Positions 1-11,478 of a stretch of 64,000 nucleotides of DNA are shown piece by piece. Numbering within the stretch: the first letter of the stretch is position 1; every line of letters begins with the position of its first letter. The notes under the pieces were generated by a model, which did no database searches, had not been told where the DNA came from, and worked only from the letters and a program-made list of their open reading frames with translations. Source of the DNA: Lytechinus pictus (Eukaryota > Echinodermata > Echinoidea > Temnopleuroida > Toxopneustidae); NCBI RefSeq assembly GCF_037042905.1, contig NC_087261.1:14086217-14150216 (forward strand). The letters are read 5' to 3'. The position numbers and the translations under genes are program-made.

Positions 1-1125
1 TAAATAAATGACGTCCAACGAAATGCATATCTTTTGTTGCAGATTTTTTTCCCCAACACTAACACGTGTCTGGGGCATGACGATTGAGCATAGCTGACGT
101 TTTAGGTGGCAATAACATTTCTGAATAGGTTTATATCCTTAAAATGCCGCAGAACACTTTGCGTAATAGAAATGGGAATGCATAATCAGTGTTAAATCAT
201 GCCTTATGGGGTAGAAAGCTATTATGTTTACGGGGCGTCAATGAAAAGACTGATAGTGTAGGAAAGAGCGAGTTTTAAAACAATATTACTTATAAAAATG
301 TTCGATGTACAATCAACTGCATAATGTTTGTCTTCAGAACGATGCTGTTATACTACTTTGTCTCTTATCATCGTTATATATCATTCACATTTTTTCAACC
401 TGTAATCATAGAAAGGCATGCATTACATTAACGTTATTACCCCCCTACAGATTTGGAATTAAATGAAGTATTATGATTATGAAAATATTTGACACATTAT
501 GAAAACATTTGACAAAAAAACTTCCACTTACATGCACATGTATGCCTAACTATTTTTTTTCTGATTTTAGATCACCTTGACATCATTTAAAACTAGTATT
601 GATGAAAACGAATACTGAATGGAGCTGAAAATAGCTGTGCAACGTCACAACTAATTCACAGTATGGTATATTCGAAATATCATGAATATATCGACCCAGT
701 CATAAACTATAAACAAGCGTTTTGGTTATAAAGAGTAATGTAAATATAAGTGAACTTAAAATGACCATGAAAAGTGACAGCTCCTCATCCCACGTTTGAC
801 ACGCCTGGCTAGTCTGTGAAAAGGCCCACTCTAAATCCACATGTTTGCATAAAATAGCCCGTGCGTATATGCAGTAATCACGCCATTTTCCGTAGGCCTA
901 TATGCGAGCAATACATGTATCTCTCGTTCCTATATAAGAGTAAATTCTGTTACCTAATTTCTTCATTCTGTCTACTTTCTTCATACTTATTGTTATGATT
1001 ATCTAAATCATCATGCTAATAACTACTTTTAGATTATGGCAATGATCATTATCACCATCATCATCGTCGTAATCATGCGTCATCATCATTTAGTAGGCCT
1101 ATCGTTATATCGTCACCACGTACGA
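1..1125. other. No gene seen
   Basis: AT-rich sequence without a long open frame or a splice-bounded segment that I can support. A CAT/ATC-type simple repeat occupies about 1040-1090, just before a SINE. Confidence 0.6.
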
Positions 1126-1262
1126 GGTGCCGTGGCCGATTGGTCTAAGGCGCCTGACTAAACATGAAAAGTCTAGGGTTCGATTCCCGGCATCTATGCC
1201 CGTGAGCAAGGTTTTCAATTATCAGTGCTCTTTTATCCTGCTTTCAAATAAATAAAAAATGC
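1126..1262 (+). repeat. tRNA-derived SINE (copy 1)
   Basis: The head is tRNA-like. A pol III A box (TGGCCGATTGGT) lies at 1133-1144 and a B box (GGTTCGATTCC) at 1177-1187. A unique body and an AAATAAATAAAAAA-type tail follow. The same body (GCTCTTTTATC, GCTTTCAAATAAAT) recurs at 7668-7798. The tRNA fold lacks a good 3' acceptor strand, so this is a retroposon and not a working tRNA gene. Confidence 0.8.
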
Positions 1263-2532
1263 TCCATTAGTAAAATATAAATAAACCTTTTTCCTTCGTC
1301 ACAATTAATAGCTTTGTTGTTAATACCCCTTTTACATGAATGACCAAACCACTTCTACAAATTACACGCTATATTTGTATCAAGATTTTCAAATCAAAGC
1401 AAATTTGGAAACATCCATACGGGCGGCATAAAGGTATATTCCGATAAGAAGTGATACAGTCCTAAACAAGTGGCTTTATTTTTCTCTCAAAGAGAAATAT
1501 ACATATCATAATTTATTAGCGCAAAACCCAGCGCACTCTTATTCAATACTATGATTTATTTTTATTTTTGTACTTCTTTTTCCCCGATACTCTTTTCTTT
1601 TCATTTCCTTAATCCATCACGTGGTGGCACTGCCCTTGATCACACACACCACAAAACATTACTTCATGTAGAATTGGAGATCACTATAAGATCATTTTAT
1701 GGGCGGATTAACTCAATATTACCGTAATGAGACAACATGCAAATCAAATTGACTTTTGAACTCTGAGATGGTTTGTCTCAAACAATGTAATATTACTTTC
1801 CATCCAATTTGTATAGCTTTGGTGATAAAGAAGTCATTCCCTGACCTATAATAAACTGAATGATTTTTTAAAGGAATCAAACAAACTCTAAATCAGTGGA
1901 GGACTATAGAAATATTTTATATTTTAAAATATAAAATACACAAAATATGGATGTGGGGCAAGTCGACTCCCTTACTGTTGCTTGCATTACACCGATGGTG
2001 TGAAAACAAGTGAACAATGAAAAAGCTGAATTCTTAGGTTGAGCTTGCCCTTTAAGCGTTTTATATAAATATAAAAATAACGCATCAATTTTGACAAAGT
2101 GTCAATGATGCTGACAGGGAGGAGAGAGACATGTCCTGTTTAAAAGAATTTGTCAAACTTTCTTGCATATTTGACATTATACCCGCCCATAAAGTCTACA
2201 TAATTCTATCCCTTCTGTGCTCTTACTGGGGAAGCATTATAGTCACCCAAACACCAATGGCAAACATCTGATGTCCTTCGTTGAATACCACATCAATAAA
2301 GAAGATGCAGTTTTAAATACCAACAGGGGAAATCAGCAAATAGAAATGACCAATATTTGTTCGGATCGCCCCCGGACGGGCGAAATCTTTGAATACATGT
2401 AGCTTAGGTGACAGTGGGAATACGGACTCTGCAAGGCTCAGTTATCAAATATTATTATGTTTGGTTACTTTTTTGATGGACAATATTAAGAAGTTTTATT
2501 CGGAGAGGGTAATAGTAATAATGACAATAGCT
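1263..2532. other. No gene seen
   Basis: AT-rich spacer. Open frames here are short and lack recognisable motifs or splice signals. Confidence 0.5.
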
Positions 2533-2792
2533 GGATTTATAGAGCGTTTTTATTTTGCCAGCGGACACAAAGCGCTGCTATTAGCTTTTACCCCGACTAT
2601 AGCTCGCCTACCTTTAGGCGCACAAGCATTCGAAGAAATTCTTCCTACCGGGTATCCATTCACCTCGCCTGGGTTGAGTGCAGCACATTGTGGGTAAATT
2701 TCTTGCTGAAGGAAAACACGCCATGGCTGGGATCGAACACGCGTCCTTCAGATTGAAAGACGAGAGTCATAACCGAAGACCACGACGCCCCG
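2533..2792 (-). repeat. tRNA-derived SINE, family 2, minus strand
   Basis: Read on the minus strand it has a tRNA-like head with B-box-like GTTCGATCC. The body contains the segments CACTCAACCCAGGCG and TACCCGGTAGGAA, and it ends near CGCTCTATAAATCC. The body matches the plus-strand copy at 34471-34735 (CACTTCACCCAGGC, TACCCGGTAGGAAAGAATT). The head contains a full A/B-box region, so this is a near complete copy. Confidence 0.75.
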
Positions 2793-3386
2793 ATAACTGG
2801 TAGTATCATAATCGCAAGGGGCAGATCGGGGGAGGGAGGGGTGCCCCCATTATCTGCCAATAATAATGTGATTTTCGACAAAATTACGGGGCTGTAAGCC
2901 CCGCCTCGCCCCTCACTGCCAGTAACTGTGCATCAGTGTGTTCATGAACCTACATGTGCCATGACATAAATATTGGTTAGAATAATCATGATAATAAAAA
3001 AGACCAGGAACTGCCGGTGTTCATGAAAACTTAAAGAATAGGGTGGATGGGTGGTATGAAATGTCCCCTATTCTGATCGCTCAATATGCTTCTGACGTAA
3101 ACCCAACATAACTGTCGAACAATGTTCAACCTGCTTGAGGGGAATTTCTAGCTAGACCCATACCCTGTGCTCTGTGACGTGCGACGAGAAAACATGTTCT
3201 CTTATTCCAATTTAATGCACAGACTTTTGCAAGGATAATAGAAAGCGGAATGCTTCAGATAATTTCCCCTCCTAAATCATGGTTCTTGAAAACAAAAAAT
3301 CTAGGGAAAATGGCCCCCGCGTGCATGGATGCACTGTGAGCTAAACCGGCAAGTAAAACTTTCTAGCCGTCTCTTTTTGCGTACCT

Positions 3387-3545
3387 GGGGAGTGTTTCAT
3401 CAACATTTTTGTCCCACAAGTTGTCAGATCCGACATCTTTCCTAGATTTTGATTGGCCGGGAGGCACTGTTACTATGGAAACTGTCCGACAAAAAGGGAC
3501 TTGTCGGATAAAACGTCCGACAAGTCCTGTCAAGAAACGATCCCC
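3387..3545. mobile_element. Small foldback MITE
   Basis: The ends are imperfect inverted repeats (GGGGAGTGTTTC versus GGGGATCGTTTC read from the right). Inside, ACTTGTCGGAC and GTCCGACAAGT pair. It has no coding potential. I could not define a target-site duplication, so the boundaries are approximate. Confidence 0.5.
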
Positions 3546-3599
3546 TGATATTTCAGTTCATGTGTACATTTATTGTTGTCGCTGATATATGTAGAAGTC

Positions 3600-4640
3600 A
3601 TGTTGAATTATTTACTGTTGGGGTTTTAACTTACCCCGCAATGCTGTGTAATACTGCAAATTTACAAGATCAAACAGGAGACGTTTGAAAGTTCAACATG
3701 ATCAATGGCTCGCTCATGAACAGTCAACAGATACGTGTTATCTTTCTATAAAAATATATGTTTTTAGACTTCAATTACTGTCTGAAGTACTCGGCATTTC
3801 TTTTTTGCGGTTAATGCTTCCCTGTTGAACAAATGAACACACCTTTTCTGTTTTACAACTCCTCCTATTTAAGTTTTTCTCCTCTTCAATTTCTCAATCA
3901 TTTAACTTTTCATATACATTTCTTTTCTCCATTTCTCTCACCCTTTACGTCTCTCTCACAAACGTGAAAACAACTATAAATATATATATTCATTACATTC
4001 TCCTAAACCTATACGCAAATATTGCCATGAACACTCTTCTACGCTTGTCAAGGGCGTATCGGGAAAAAGAAATACGTTTTGTTCGGAAGTAATGTTGCGA
4101 GACAGTGACACTGATCATAAAAATTAATGCTCATATTGATTAGCTTTCTGCATTCATCATGATCAACGTACCATACTGAGTTGATTATTGAGATAGTTAC
4201 TTTGCATTTTCTCATGTGTTTGAAAAACAAGTCAGGAACAATTATATAAAATCATCAAGATACAGTATGCTATAATATGCTACTGATCACGATCATCATG
4301 ATCATTATGGTGTGGTGATGGATGTTTTTTCCTATAAGCGAATAAAATGAAATCGATTGTTTTCCAGGATATTATCAATGAATACAAGAAAGAGAGAGGA
4401 AATTAACCCAGTGTCAAAACAATTACAAAACATTCATGTAAATTTATACATGTAGATTTATAATTCTGGAATATTTATTACCTCTTGTAGGCCTTCATGT
4501 TTCATTGATAGGACAAACTGCTCGAAACATACATGTCGTTTAAAATTAGATATAAAGAAAAATATTGATTAACCCCTGAATCAACACTGAACATCACATC
4601 AACCGAATTTGTCGACGAGTATGTACTCTTCCATTTATCA
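3600..4640. other. No gene seen
   Basis: AT-rich spacer with homopolymer and CT-rich stretches. A poly-C run sits at about 4651-4671. Confidence 0.5.
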
Positions 4641-4689
4641 GTGCGTGCTTCCCCCCCCCCCCCCCCCCCCCAGTCTGGGAAAATTGAAA

Positions 4690-4885
4690 CGAATCCCAGT
4701 CTTGCAAAGAAACCATGAAAGATAGGAAAAACAAAATCGCACTCTGCAGGTTGTCGAAGTTTGACCTCAAAGTGATGCCTTTTGTGACGAATTCGTGCGC
4801 GGAACGCAGGCTCTGTCTGTCGCAATTCTTTCACGTCGAGGATCCTTTTGTTCAAATTTAGAAAAGGAAGGTAAACACATTCCAA
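4690..4885 (-). other. Unrecognised open frame, possible exon
   Basis: Read on the minus strand, a frame with relatively balanced codons includes the stretch KELRQTEPAFRARIRHKRHH. It is open for over 70 codons before a poly-G run. I do not recognise it. A weak AG acceptor candidate (GAACAAAAG) precedes the GC-richer part, but its phase does not join in frame to the exon-like segment at 5302-5445. It may be a chance open frame. Confidence 0.2.
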
Positions 4886-5301
4886 ATCTGCACGGCCAAT
4901 TGCTGACTGTTCCCCCTGCTTCGGCTGGCACCAAAATTAATGAGGAAATACTTGGCTAAAATATGATAATCCACAATGTTGCAGGCAGAAGTGTTGGAAA
5001 TGACTTACTATTTTCCAGTTTGGAATATCTTAATTTTGGTCTATGCACTACTCTGGTGGAAGCAAGTCAGATACTGACTTTACTAAATGTGAAAAATTAC
5101 AAAAGGTAGAACATACATGTATCCAAGGGTAGAAAATATTTTTGAGTGGCATTTGATTACTTTGAAGCCCTTTAAATGTCGTAATTCTACAACTCGCATT
5201 CTTTGATAATCGGGTAACCATTTACCCATATTGATGAAATGCAGCCCCGCCCCTCTCGCAAAAAAGAAGACCTAATTAATCGTTCTCAAGCATGCACTTA
5301 C

Positions 5302-5445
5302 GCACGATGCCCATCGATACGCCAGCAGGAAGGCCTTTTCGTAGATTGCGGACTATGTACGTGTGATCTTGAGTAGATTCGTCGTCAAATTCCAAGGCCG
5401 TTTTAAAATTTGAATTCACACATTTCTTGCCGTGCAGATTAAAGT
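5302..5445 (-). CDS. Probable internal exon, unknown protein
   Basis: On the minus strand the frame is open from about 5445 and ends at a consensus splice donor (GTGC then GTAAGT, donor bases 5301-5300). The translation includes LEFDDESTQDHTYIVRNLRK, followed by GLPAGVSMGIV. The composition is protein-like and the segment is GC-richer than its surroundings. The upstream acceptor is unclear. No family is recognised. It could belong with the minus-strand exon at 10066-10129, but nothing in the sequence links them. Confidence 0.4.
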
Positions 5446-5931
5446 ATCTTTATCTCGAGTGTATCAACAGTTAGCACTCTTTATCGATGCTTTTTTTTTG
5501 TGTTCACATTCATTGACAATAAATAGATGGGCCTATTTGCTTTTCAACGTGGTGACGGCATTGTAGTTACAATAAGAACTGGCGCGAAAATATTTAATGA
5601 AATATAAGATAAGCTTTAAACTCTCAAATGAAAAGGGAAACCCGCTATTGAGTAAATATAAAAAGGCATGATTGTTCGGAAAATAGTTACAAAAAGGCGT
5701 GTTTCAAGAGTAAATATTCACCCAGCATTTTGTAAAATTTACACATTTAGAAATATCTTACCAATCAAACATCTATTTTCCCTTTAACTTTATATTGGTC
5801 AAATCTTTCCGATTAATTTCAGTTTTCGGTCAGGTACTAAGCTAATCAATTAATGGAAATGGTAGACCAACGCTATATTCAAGAAATGTGCTATCTAATT
5901 AAGATAGATGACGTCTTTAACTTGTGACTAC

Positions 5932-6095
5932 CATTGGCGGCGGAAGCCAAACAATTTAGGGGGGTCCACCTGAAATTTTGGGATGGACACAGGTAAAAAA
6001 AAATTGACAAGCGAAAAAGAAAAAAAAAGTTATACATTTTTTTTAGGGGGGACCGCCCCCCGTCCCCCCCCCCTGCTTCCACCGCCTATGCTATG
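5932..6095. mobile_element. hAT-like MITE, 164 bp
   Basis: The element is flanked by the 8-bp direct repeat GTGACTAC at 5924-5931 and 6096-6103. The left end reads CATTGGCGGCGGAAGC and the right end, reversed, CATAGCATAGGCGGTGGAAG, so the tips match apart from a 5-bp gap. Internal G and C tracts are typical of its relatives in this window. It has no coding capacity. The 8-bp duplication suggests the hAT superfamily. Confidence 0.75.
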
Positions 6096-6103
6096 GTGAC
6101 TAC

Positions 6104-7111
6104 ATTGCATCTCTTTAATGTTTAGTGTCGTTTTCATTAAGTTTTGTTTTGTTGTGTCTTTTTTTACGAATCTCATATCAAGCATTATACAAATTCTTGA
6201 ATGCATATGGCCTGGCCAATCATTTTTACCTTTAATGCTTTGCATTACACTGTACACTATAAAAATGAAAGATTGGAAAGAGGTAAGCCACTCTTTAAAA
6301 GGGATGAGGAATGACAGCATTTTTAATAAAAAGCGGAAAACGCTATCCTTTTCCACCCTTTTAGCGTTTTGTGTCTTTAGCGTGTAGATGTAATCCCGAT
6401 TGGATGTGAATAAACCAAAACCTTATTTAAACTTTTGCTCATTTTCACAAAACTTTCTGTTTAATGAACAATATGGAGGCTATATGCCAACGAAGGAAAC
6501 GACAACATTCCAATTTCCTCTGCTATTGTAGTTTTGAAACATAAAAATAATAATTGCAACTTTCTACAAGATCTGTCCTTCAAACATTGGAATAACCATT
6601 ATTAATTTTACTTGATCTGATGCTTTTAAGAGCTTCTTCATTGTCAGTTCTACAAGGATATCTACGCTGCTCACGTACATGTATAACATTTTATGGAATT
6701 AAGAAAAAGAATTAAATGTAATTAATGTTGATTGTTGATACATCCGATCTCTATTCATATTCTTTGTTGATTTTTTTTTTAAATAAGTTGTACGCTACAT
6801 GGAATCCTTCTGATCATTGCCCAAAGGCTCCAGCGGCCATCTTGCAGGGGAGGGGGGGGGGGAAGAGGCCCTAGTTCCCTCTCAAATTTGGGATACATAT
6901 GGGAGAGGGCTGTCTCGTCACCCCATCCCTCCCACATATAGGGGCCCCAAACTCTCACGAAATCGTCTCGCATGGCCAAGGATGTTAGGCCTACCATATA
7001 TTTTTATCACAAAATATTCCAATAAATCTACAAATTCACTATTATCATAGATATCCATGCTGGAATGTGTCTTAAATGTAATTTTTTACATGTAGCTTTT
7101 TAATAGTGCAG
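6104..7111. other. No gene seen
   Basis: AT-rich sequence with a G-rich stretch at about 6845-6865. No supported exon. Confidence 0.5.
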
Positions 7112-7216
7112 GATGTCGTCGGGGGACGTCTCTTCCGCGTTTCTTTTGGAATTATAACGACCCAGCTGGAAACAAAAGATCGATTTCTCACCCCAGTGTA
7201 AAGAAGGTCATCAATG
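7112..7216 (+). CDS. Probable phase-1 internal exon
   Basis: It is bounded by an acceptor (TTTTTAATAGTGCAG, ending 7111) and a donor (CAATG then GTAAGT, donor bases 7217-7218). The 105 nt leave a 1-1 phase exon. Only one frame is open throughout: it begins CRRGTSLPRFFWNYNDPAGN, and the whole is 34 codons plus split codons. The Cys and PRFFWN spacing recalls the start of a Kunitz-type domain. The later Kunitz cysteines are absent, so I leave the function open. No partner exon was identified. Confidence 0.4.
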
Positions 7217-7504
7217 GTAAGTCTTATACCTGTCCATTAAAAAACCTTTTAGATCATGGCAATGGTGTTAAGTAAAACCCCATAAAATCAATAACTCTGA
7301 CGATGTAAGCATGCAAAATTGTTTGGAACTTGAAGGTTATAATCTCACAAGGTATAGGTACATGTAACGATATTGACAAGCCTATTTAAACGATTATCAG
7401 AGGATCATGATTTATTTGAATTTGTTCGTTACATTCATAATGAAAGTTACAGTGTATGTCCTCACTATACAGACTGAACAATAAGATCATTTTTTTCGGT
7501 TGTG

Positions 7505-7660
7505 AAATAATGTTGATGACGATAGTGATGATGATGATAGTGACAAGAATGGTGACCATAATAAAACCAATAACCATAATGGTGAAAACAATAATGATAA
7601 TAATCATGATGATGATCGTACATAGATGGTGATGATAATGACGATAGTAATGGTGACATA
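7505..7660. repeat. GAT/ATA simple-sequence tract
   Basis: Degenerate GATGAT/AATAAT microsatellite immediately upstream of the second SINE copy. A comparable CAT-rich tract precedes the first copy. Confidence 0.7.
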
Positions 7661-7667
7661 CATGTAT

Positions 7668-7798
7668 GTGCCGTGGCGCCTGGCTATACATGGAAAGTCC
7701 GGGATTCGATCCCCGGCCGCGGCACCTATGCCCTTGATCGAGCAAGGCATTTAATCTACAATGCTCTTTTATCATGCTTTCAAATAAATGGAAATGCT
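7668..7798 (+). repeat. tRNA-derived SINE (copy 2, A box deleted)
   Basis: Same family as 1126-1262. The B box (GGATTCGATCC) is at 7702-7712 and the body reads CTATGCCCTTGATCGAGCAAG, followed by the GCTTTCAAATAAAT tail. About 14 bp covering the A box are missing just after GTGCCGTGG, so this copy has lost half of its internal promoter. Confidence 0.8.
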
Positions 7799-8277
7799 GT
7801 ATGCATAGGTGTGCACTTAATTGTCTTTAAAAAATAATGATAAAAGAAAAATAATAATAATAGGCCTAATAATGACAATGATGAGTAGTGGATTATGATA
7901 TCAATAACAGTAAAAAATTACACCAATGTGATTATACTGATAAAGATAATAATAGCAACAATTAACCCTTTTTTATCATTATTACCATATTCATCAGCAT
8001 AAGTTTAATGCCAATATAATTATCCAACTTTATTTGAACAACATCAATATCTTCGGCATACTTCATCATCATCATCAACAAAACTAACAATATTTTTAGC
8101 CACTTTTTTTTTTTTCATTTCCAACGCCATACGAACTTTTCATCCCAATCATCAACGCCGCCACCGTCATCTAAATTATGTTGCTAATGATGAGCAACCA
8201 TCTTCATCTTTATCTTATTTTTTTTTTCTTAAAGGAGGCGGAAAACACTCGTGCTCATATAGGCTGATTGTGTTATT
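7799..8277. other. No gene seen
   Basis: AT-rich simple-sequence spacer with ATA/CAT repeats. Confidence 0.6.
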
Positions 8278-8285
8278 GTAGTATC

Positions 8286-9730
8286 CACTGGCGTAAATCC
8301 CGGGGGGGGGGGGGGATGGGGGATATATCCCCCCCCCCACTTTTCGAGGAGGGGGGGGATGGCCTGTACAAACATCCCCCCCACACTTTTTACGAAAGAA
8401 ATGAAAAAAAAATCACAAGAGATAATTGTTTTATTGGTGAAAATTCTTCCAAAAATACCGCTTAACAAATAAAATAATATTATTGAATCATAAAATGCAA
8501 ATAAAGAGCCAGTTCACCATTTCCAAACGAAATACTTCCAATTCATCAATGTTGGGGTCTTTGGGAAGGGATTAAGATGGAATGTCAAAAAAAAATTAAT
8601 GTAATCTCTAATAAACCATTAAACCATCATGGGGTAAAAAAGATAGTAATATTGGAGGGGTATTTGCCATATGGACATACAGTGGCGTAACTACAGGGGA
8701 CATGGGGGGCACACCCCCCCCCCCCCCCATCGGCTGACCAAAAAAAAAAACGGGGAAAGGGGGAAAAGGGGAAAAGGAGAAAAGAGGGAGAAAGGAAGAG
8801 AAACTTAGTGGGAAAGAAGAAAATATTATTCATTATAATGTTATATTATATTATAATTATGTTAAGTTACATTACATAAGAAACATTTTTATCATAACTT
8901 TATGAAACATAATTTGCCCAGGGCCTACGTCTCAATTGTTCCTGGTGCTCGCATTGTCTGTTTAACGAGATATATAATCCTGTTGTACCAAAACATCCCG
9001 TTTTCAAGTCAATATAAACCAAATATATTTCCTAGCACTTGAGTTATCATTGTTTTATGTAGTGACATATGCTTTTTTTTTCATGACTCAAAAGTGATTG
9101 CCCCATGTTAAGGTCTTCGTATATATGAAACATTTCCTGTCCGTGATTACGTTCGCATTTTTCATGGATTGGTGAGATATGTCTACTCTTCATGAATTCC
9201 TAAAATCAGTCCTTAAAATGTCCCTTCTTCTGATCTGAATATAAAAAATTTTCAGCTCGCGCTTCGCGCTCGCATCATTTGGTTAATGAAATACGTATGG
9301 TCCTGGTTAATTCCTACAAAGAAAACTTAGAATGCCCCACTTCAGGTCTGAATTATCTAAGTTTTCAGCTCGCGCTTCGCGCTCGCATTGTTAAGCGAGA
9401 CAGGTACCTATCATGATTACACAAATTTGATTATAATGTCCCTTTTTAGGTGTGAATATAAAAAAAATTCAGCTCGCGCTTCGCGCTCGCATTATTTGAT
9501 GAGTGAGATACATATCCGTTTGACATTGTCCTTAAAATGTCTCTATTAGGTCACTCACTCAGTCATTCAAAAATTTTGCTGGTGCCCCCCCCCCTCCATG
9601 CCGTGACCCACGGTACGCCACTGTGGACATATCAATGACAATTCCTTGCATATCTAAAAACATGATTGCAAAAAAATGCCAAAATATTTCAGTCATCCCC
9701 CCCACCCATCAACACGGATTTACGCCAGTG
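8286..9730. mobile_element. hAT-like element (outer of nested pair)
   Basis: The ends are inverted repeats CACTGGCGTAAATCC and GGATTTACGCCAGTG. They are flanked by the perfect 8-bp duplication GTAGTATC (8278-8285 and 9731-9738). Poly-G/poly-C runs follow the tips. A second element, 8680-9623, is inserted inside. Without it the outer element is about 500 bp and non-coding. Confidence 0.88.
8680..9623. mobile_element. hAT-like element (inner), with palindromic internal repeats
   Basis: The tips are CAGTGGCGTA and TACGCCACTG. The 8-bp duplication TGGACATA lies at 8672-8679 and 9624-9631. The interior has three copies of CAGCTCGCGCTTCGCGCTCG (9254, 9366, 9471), each inside an imperfect unit of about 105-112 bp that also carries TTAGAATG/TTAAAATG and AGGTCTGAAT-type segments. 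A degenerate fourth unit starts near 8945. No transposase is seen. Confidence 0.88.
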
Positions 9731-10065
9731 GTAGTATCCATTATGTATCAATGATGATGGACCTCTCTCTCTCTCTCTTAACTGATCCCTCCACTTCTTT
9801 GGAGATTCCTGGAGTCCAGATAAAATGTGAATGTATGTAATCACAGATCCGTTTTAGGTTATTTCAAGAGACGTAGAACGGGAGGTATGGATTTTGTGAA
9901 GAAAAAGGAGGGATAGTAGGAGTAAACTTTTGTGAACTTCAGATGACAAGCAATGATGGACTATGTTAAAATCATTTTGTAAAATATGTTTGAATACTAT
10001 TATGGAATATATTAATAACGCATTTAAGACATACATGTAAATACATTTTTTTTTCGTTGACTTAC

Positions 10066-10129
10066 CATGGCGCCACGTAGCAGCGAAGAAGGCATACGTT
10101 AATATCCCGATGGTTCTCCGACGATCCAT
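10066..10129 (-). CDS. Possible first coding exon with signal peptide
   Basis: A minus-strand ATG at 10129-10127 opens MDRRRTIGILTYAFFAATWR. The exon ends at a strong donor (CCATG then GTAAGT, donor bases 10065-10064). The layout, basic start then a hydrophobic stretch, fits a signal peptide or signal anchor. I could not find the next exon within the window. The upstream frame is open without a stop for some way, so the true start is uncertain. Confidence 0.35.
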
Positions 10130-11220
10130 ACTTAATATCCTCCCTCTTATCGTTCCAGAGAGAATGTCCTTAGAAGGAAAGTCGTGCCACAAAACACAGT
10201 CCTTTGAGTCCTGTCATGAGGTCTTTTTTTCTCCCAACTTTCGCTTACGGCAATTACATGTACTGGTTCAGACTGGCAAAGAAGACCAGTACTCAAGTTC
10301 TTGCAAAAACAACAATGCACATGGAAGACAGCGTAACGTGTACACAGTCCACACAGAAAGAATCAAAAGAACCTGTTAATTCATTTCATAATCAATTTGC
10401 ACGCCCAGATTATGATAACATGCACGATGACTGCATGCTTAAGCTATTTCTCTCTCCATTGCTTGCTGTATGTACAGATGGGCGAACACCCACACTCCCT
10501 CGCAGCCCAACACAATAAAACGTTTTGTTATCTCATGGGCGCTTTAGAAAAGGTGGATTTTCATATGCAAATGCCTCTCTCAAAAGGGTCCCATGGTCTC
10601 GCTCTGTTGACTCGCAACCGATCACACAGTCTCCATCCAACGAACGCAGGACTCATTTTGTGCCCCACCAAAGGTCTAGTCCTACCCTTTTCTTTTATTG
10701 TTTACCACCACTCCTCATGATTCATAAGGTGCGGTTAATACAATGGCGATATATGGGAGGTGAGTTAATCACTGTTCCTAATAATAGATCTCTTGAGAAA
10801 AGTTCATTAAAGAAATATATTTTGCCTAAACATGCCCAATAGATGCAGGCCTATATAGAAGGTTTGATTTTTGTATTACTTGAGGCGCTTCCAAATGCAT
10901 TAATTTATTAATTGGCCCTTTGGGTTGTTCTTTTCTTTACAATTTCTTTACAATAACTTCACATTATATTGTACGTTTCTCATAATTATGTTTGTTATGT
11001 TTGTATTATTTGTCGTAGGGCCTCCAATTACAAAAGTATGTATACAAATTACTGATGGAGCCAGCCTATTAAAATAAGACTTTGAATAAATAAGTAAATA
11101 AATCTGGTAAACTATAAATTTCTCTGAGTACGTTTTCAACTTGAGTCCAGACTGAATGACGTCTGATATTAGTAGATCAACGATTAATGGCATTGAATAT
11201 CCCTTCAGTAGTGGCTGCAA
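10130..11220. other. No gene seen
   Basis: Several overlapping short frames occur on the plus strand. None has a recognisable motif or consistent splice boundaries. Confidence 0.4.
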
Positions 11221-11231
11221 AATAATTTTAA

Positions 11232-11335
11232 AGTGTGTGTGTGTGTGGGGGAGGGGGTAGTGAATATACCTCTCACCCCCTAAAGGGATGGGTATCTTAT
11301 ATTACTATTTCGAGCGCGAAGCGCGAGCAGATAAT
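11232..11335. repeat. Transposon end fragment with GCGCGAAGCGCGAGC
   Basis: A GT run and G-rich tract are followed by CACCCCC and then GAGCGCGAAGCGCGAGC at about 11311. A similar GTGTGTGG-GGGAGGGG start followed by TACCTCTCA is seen at 33470-33515, and the GCGCGAAG motif again near 12837. This looks like a fragment related to the 8680-9623 element. Confidence 0.45.
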
Positions 11336-11478
11336 TTTTTATTTCCTGATCTGGAACTGGATTGTTTAAGCACTTTTAAATAAAGGAAAAGCTGCGTATA
11401 TCAATAAATATGCGTGCACGCCAGGAAGTCATGTGCTGACCATGATTTAAGATTGAAACTTGACAATGCTTTGCTTAA

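Noticed and set aside
1126-1195. Functional tRNA gene (Leu/Ser-like)
   Set aside because: A and B boxes are present, but the acceptor stem does not close and the sequence continues into a body shared with 7668-7798. It is a SINE head.
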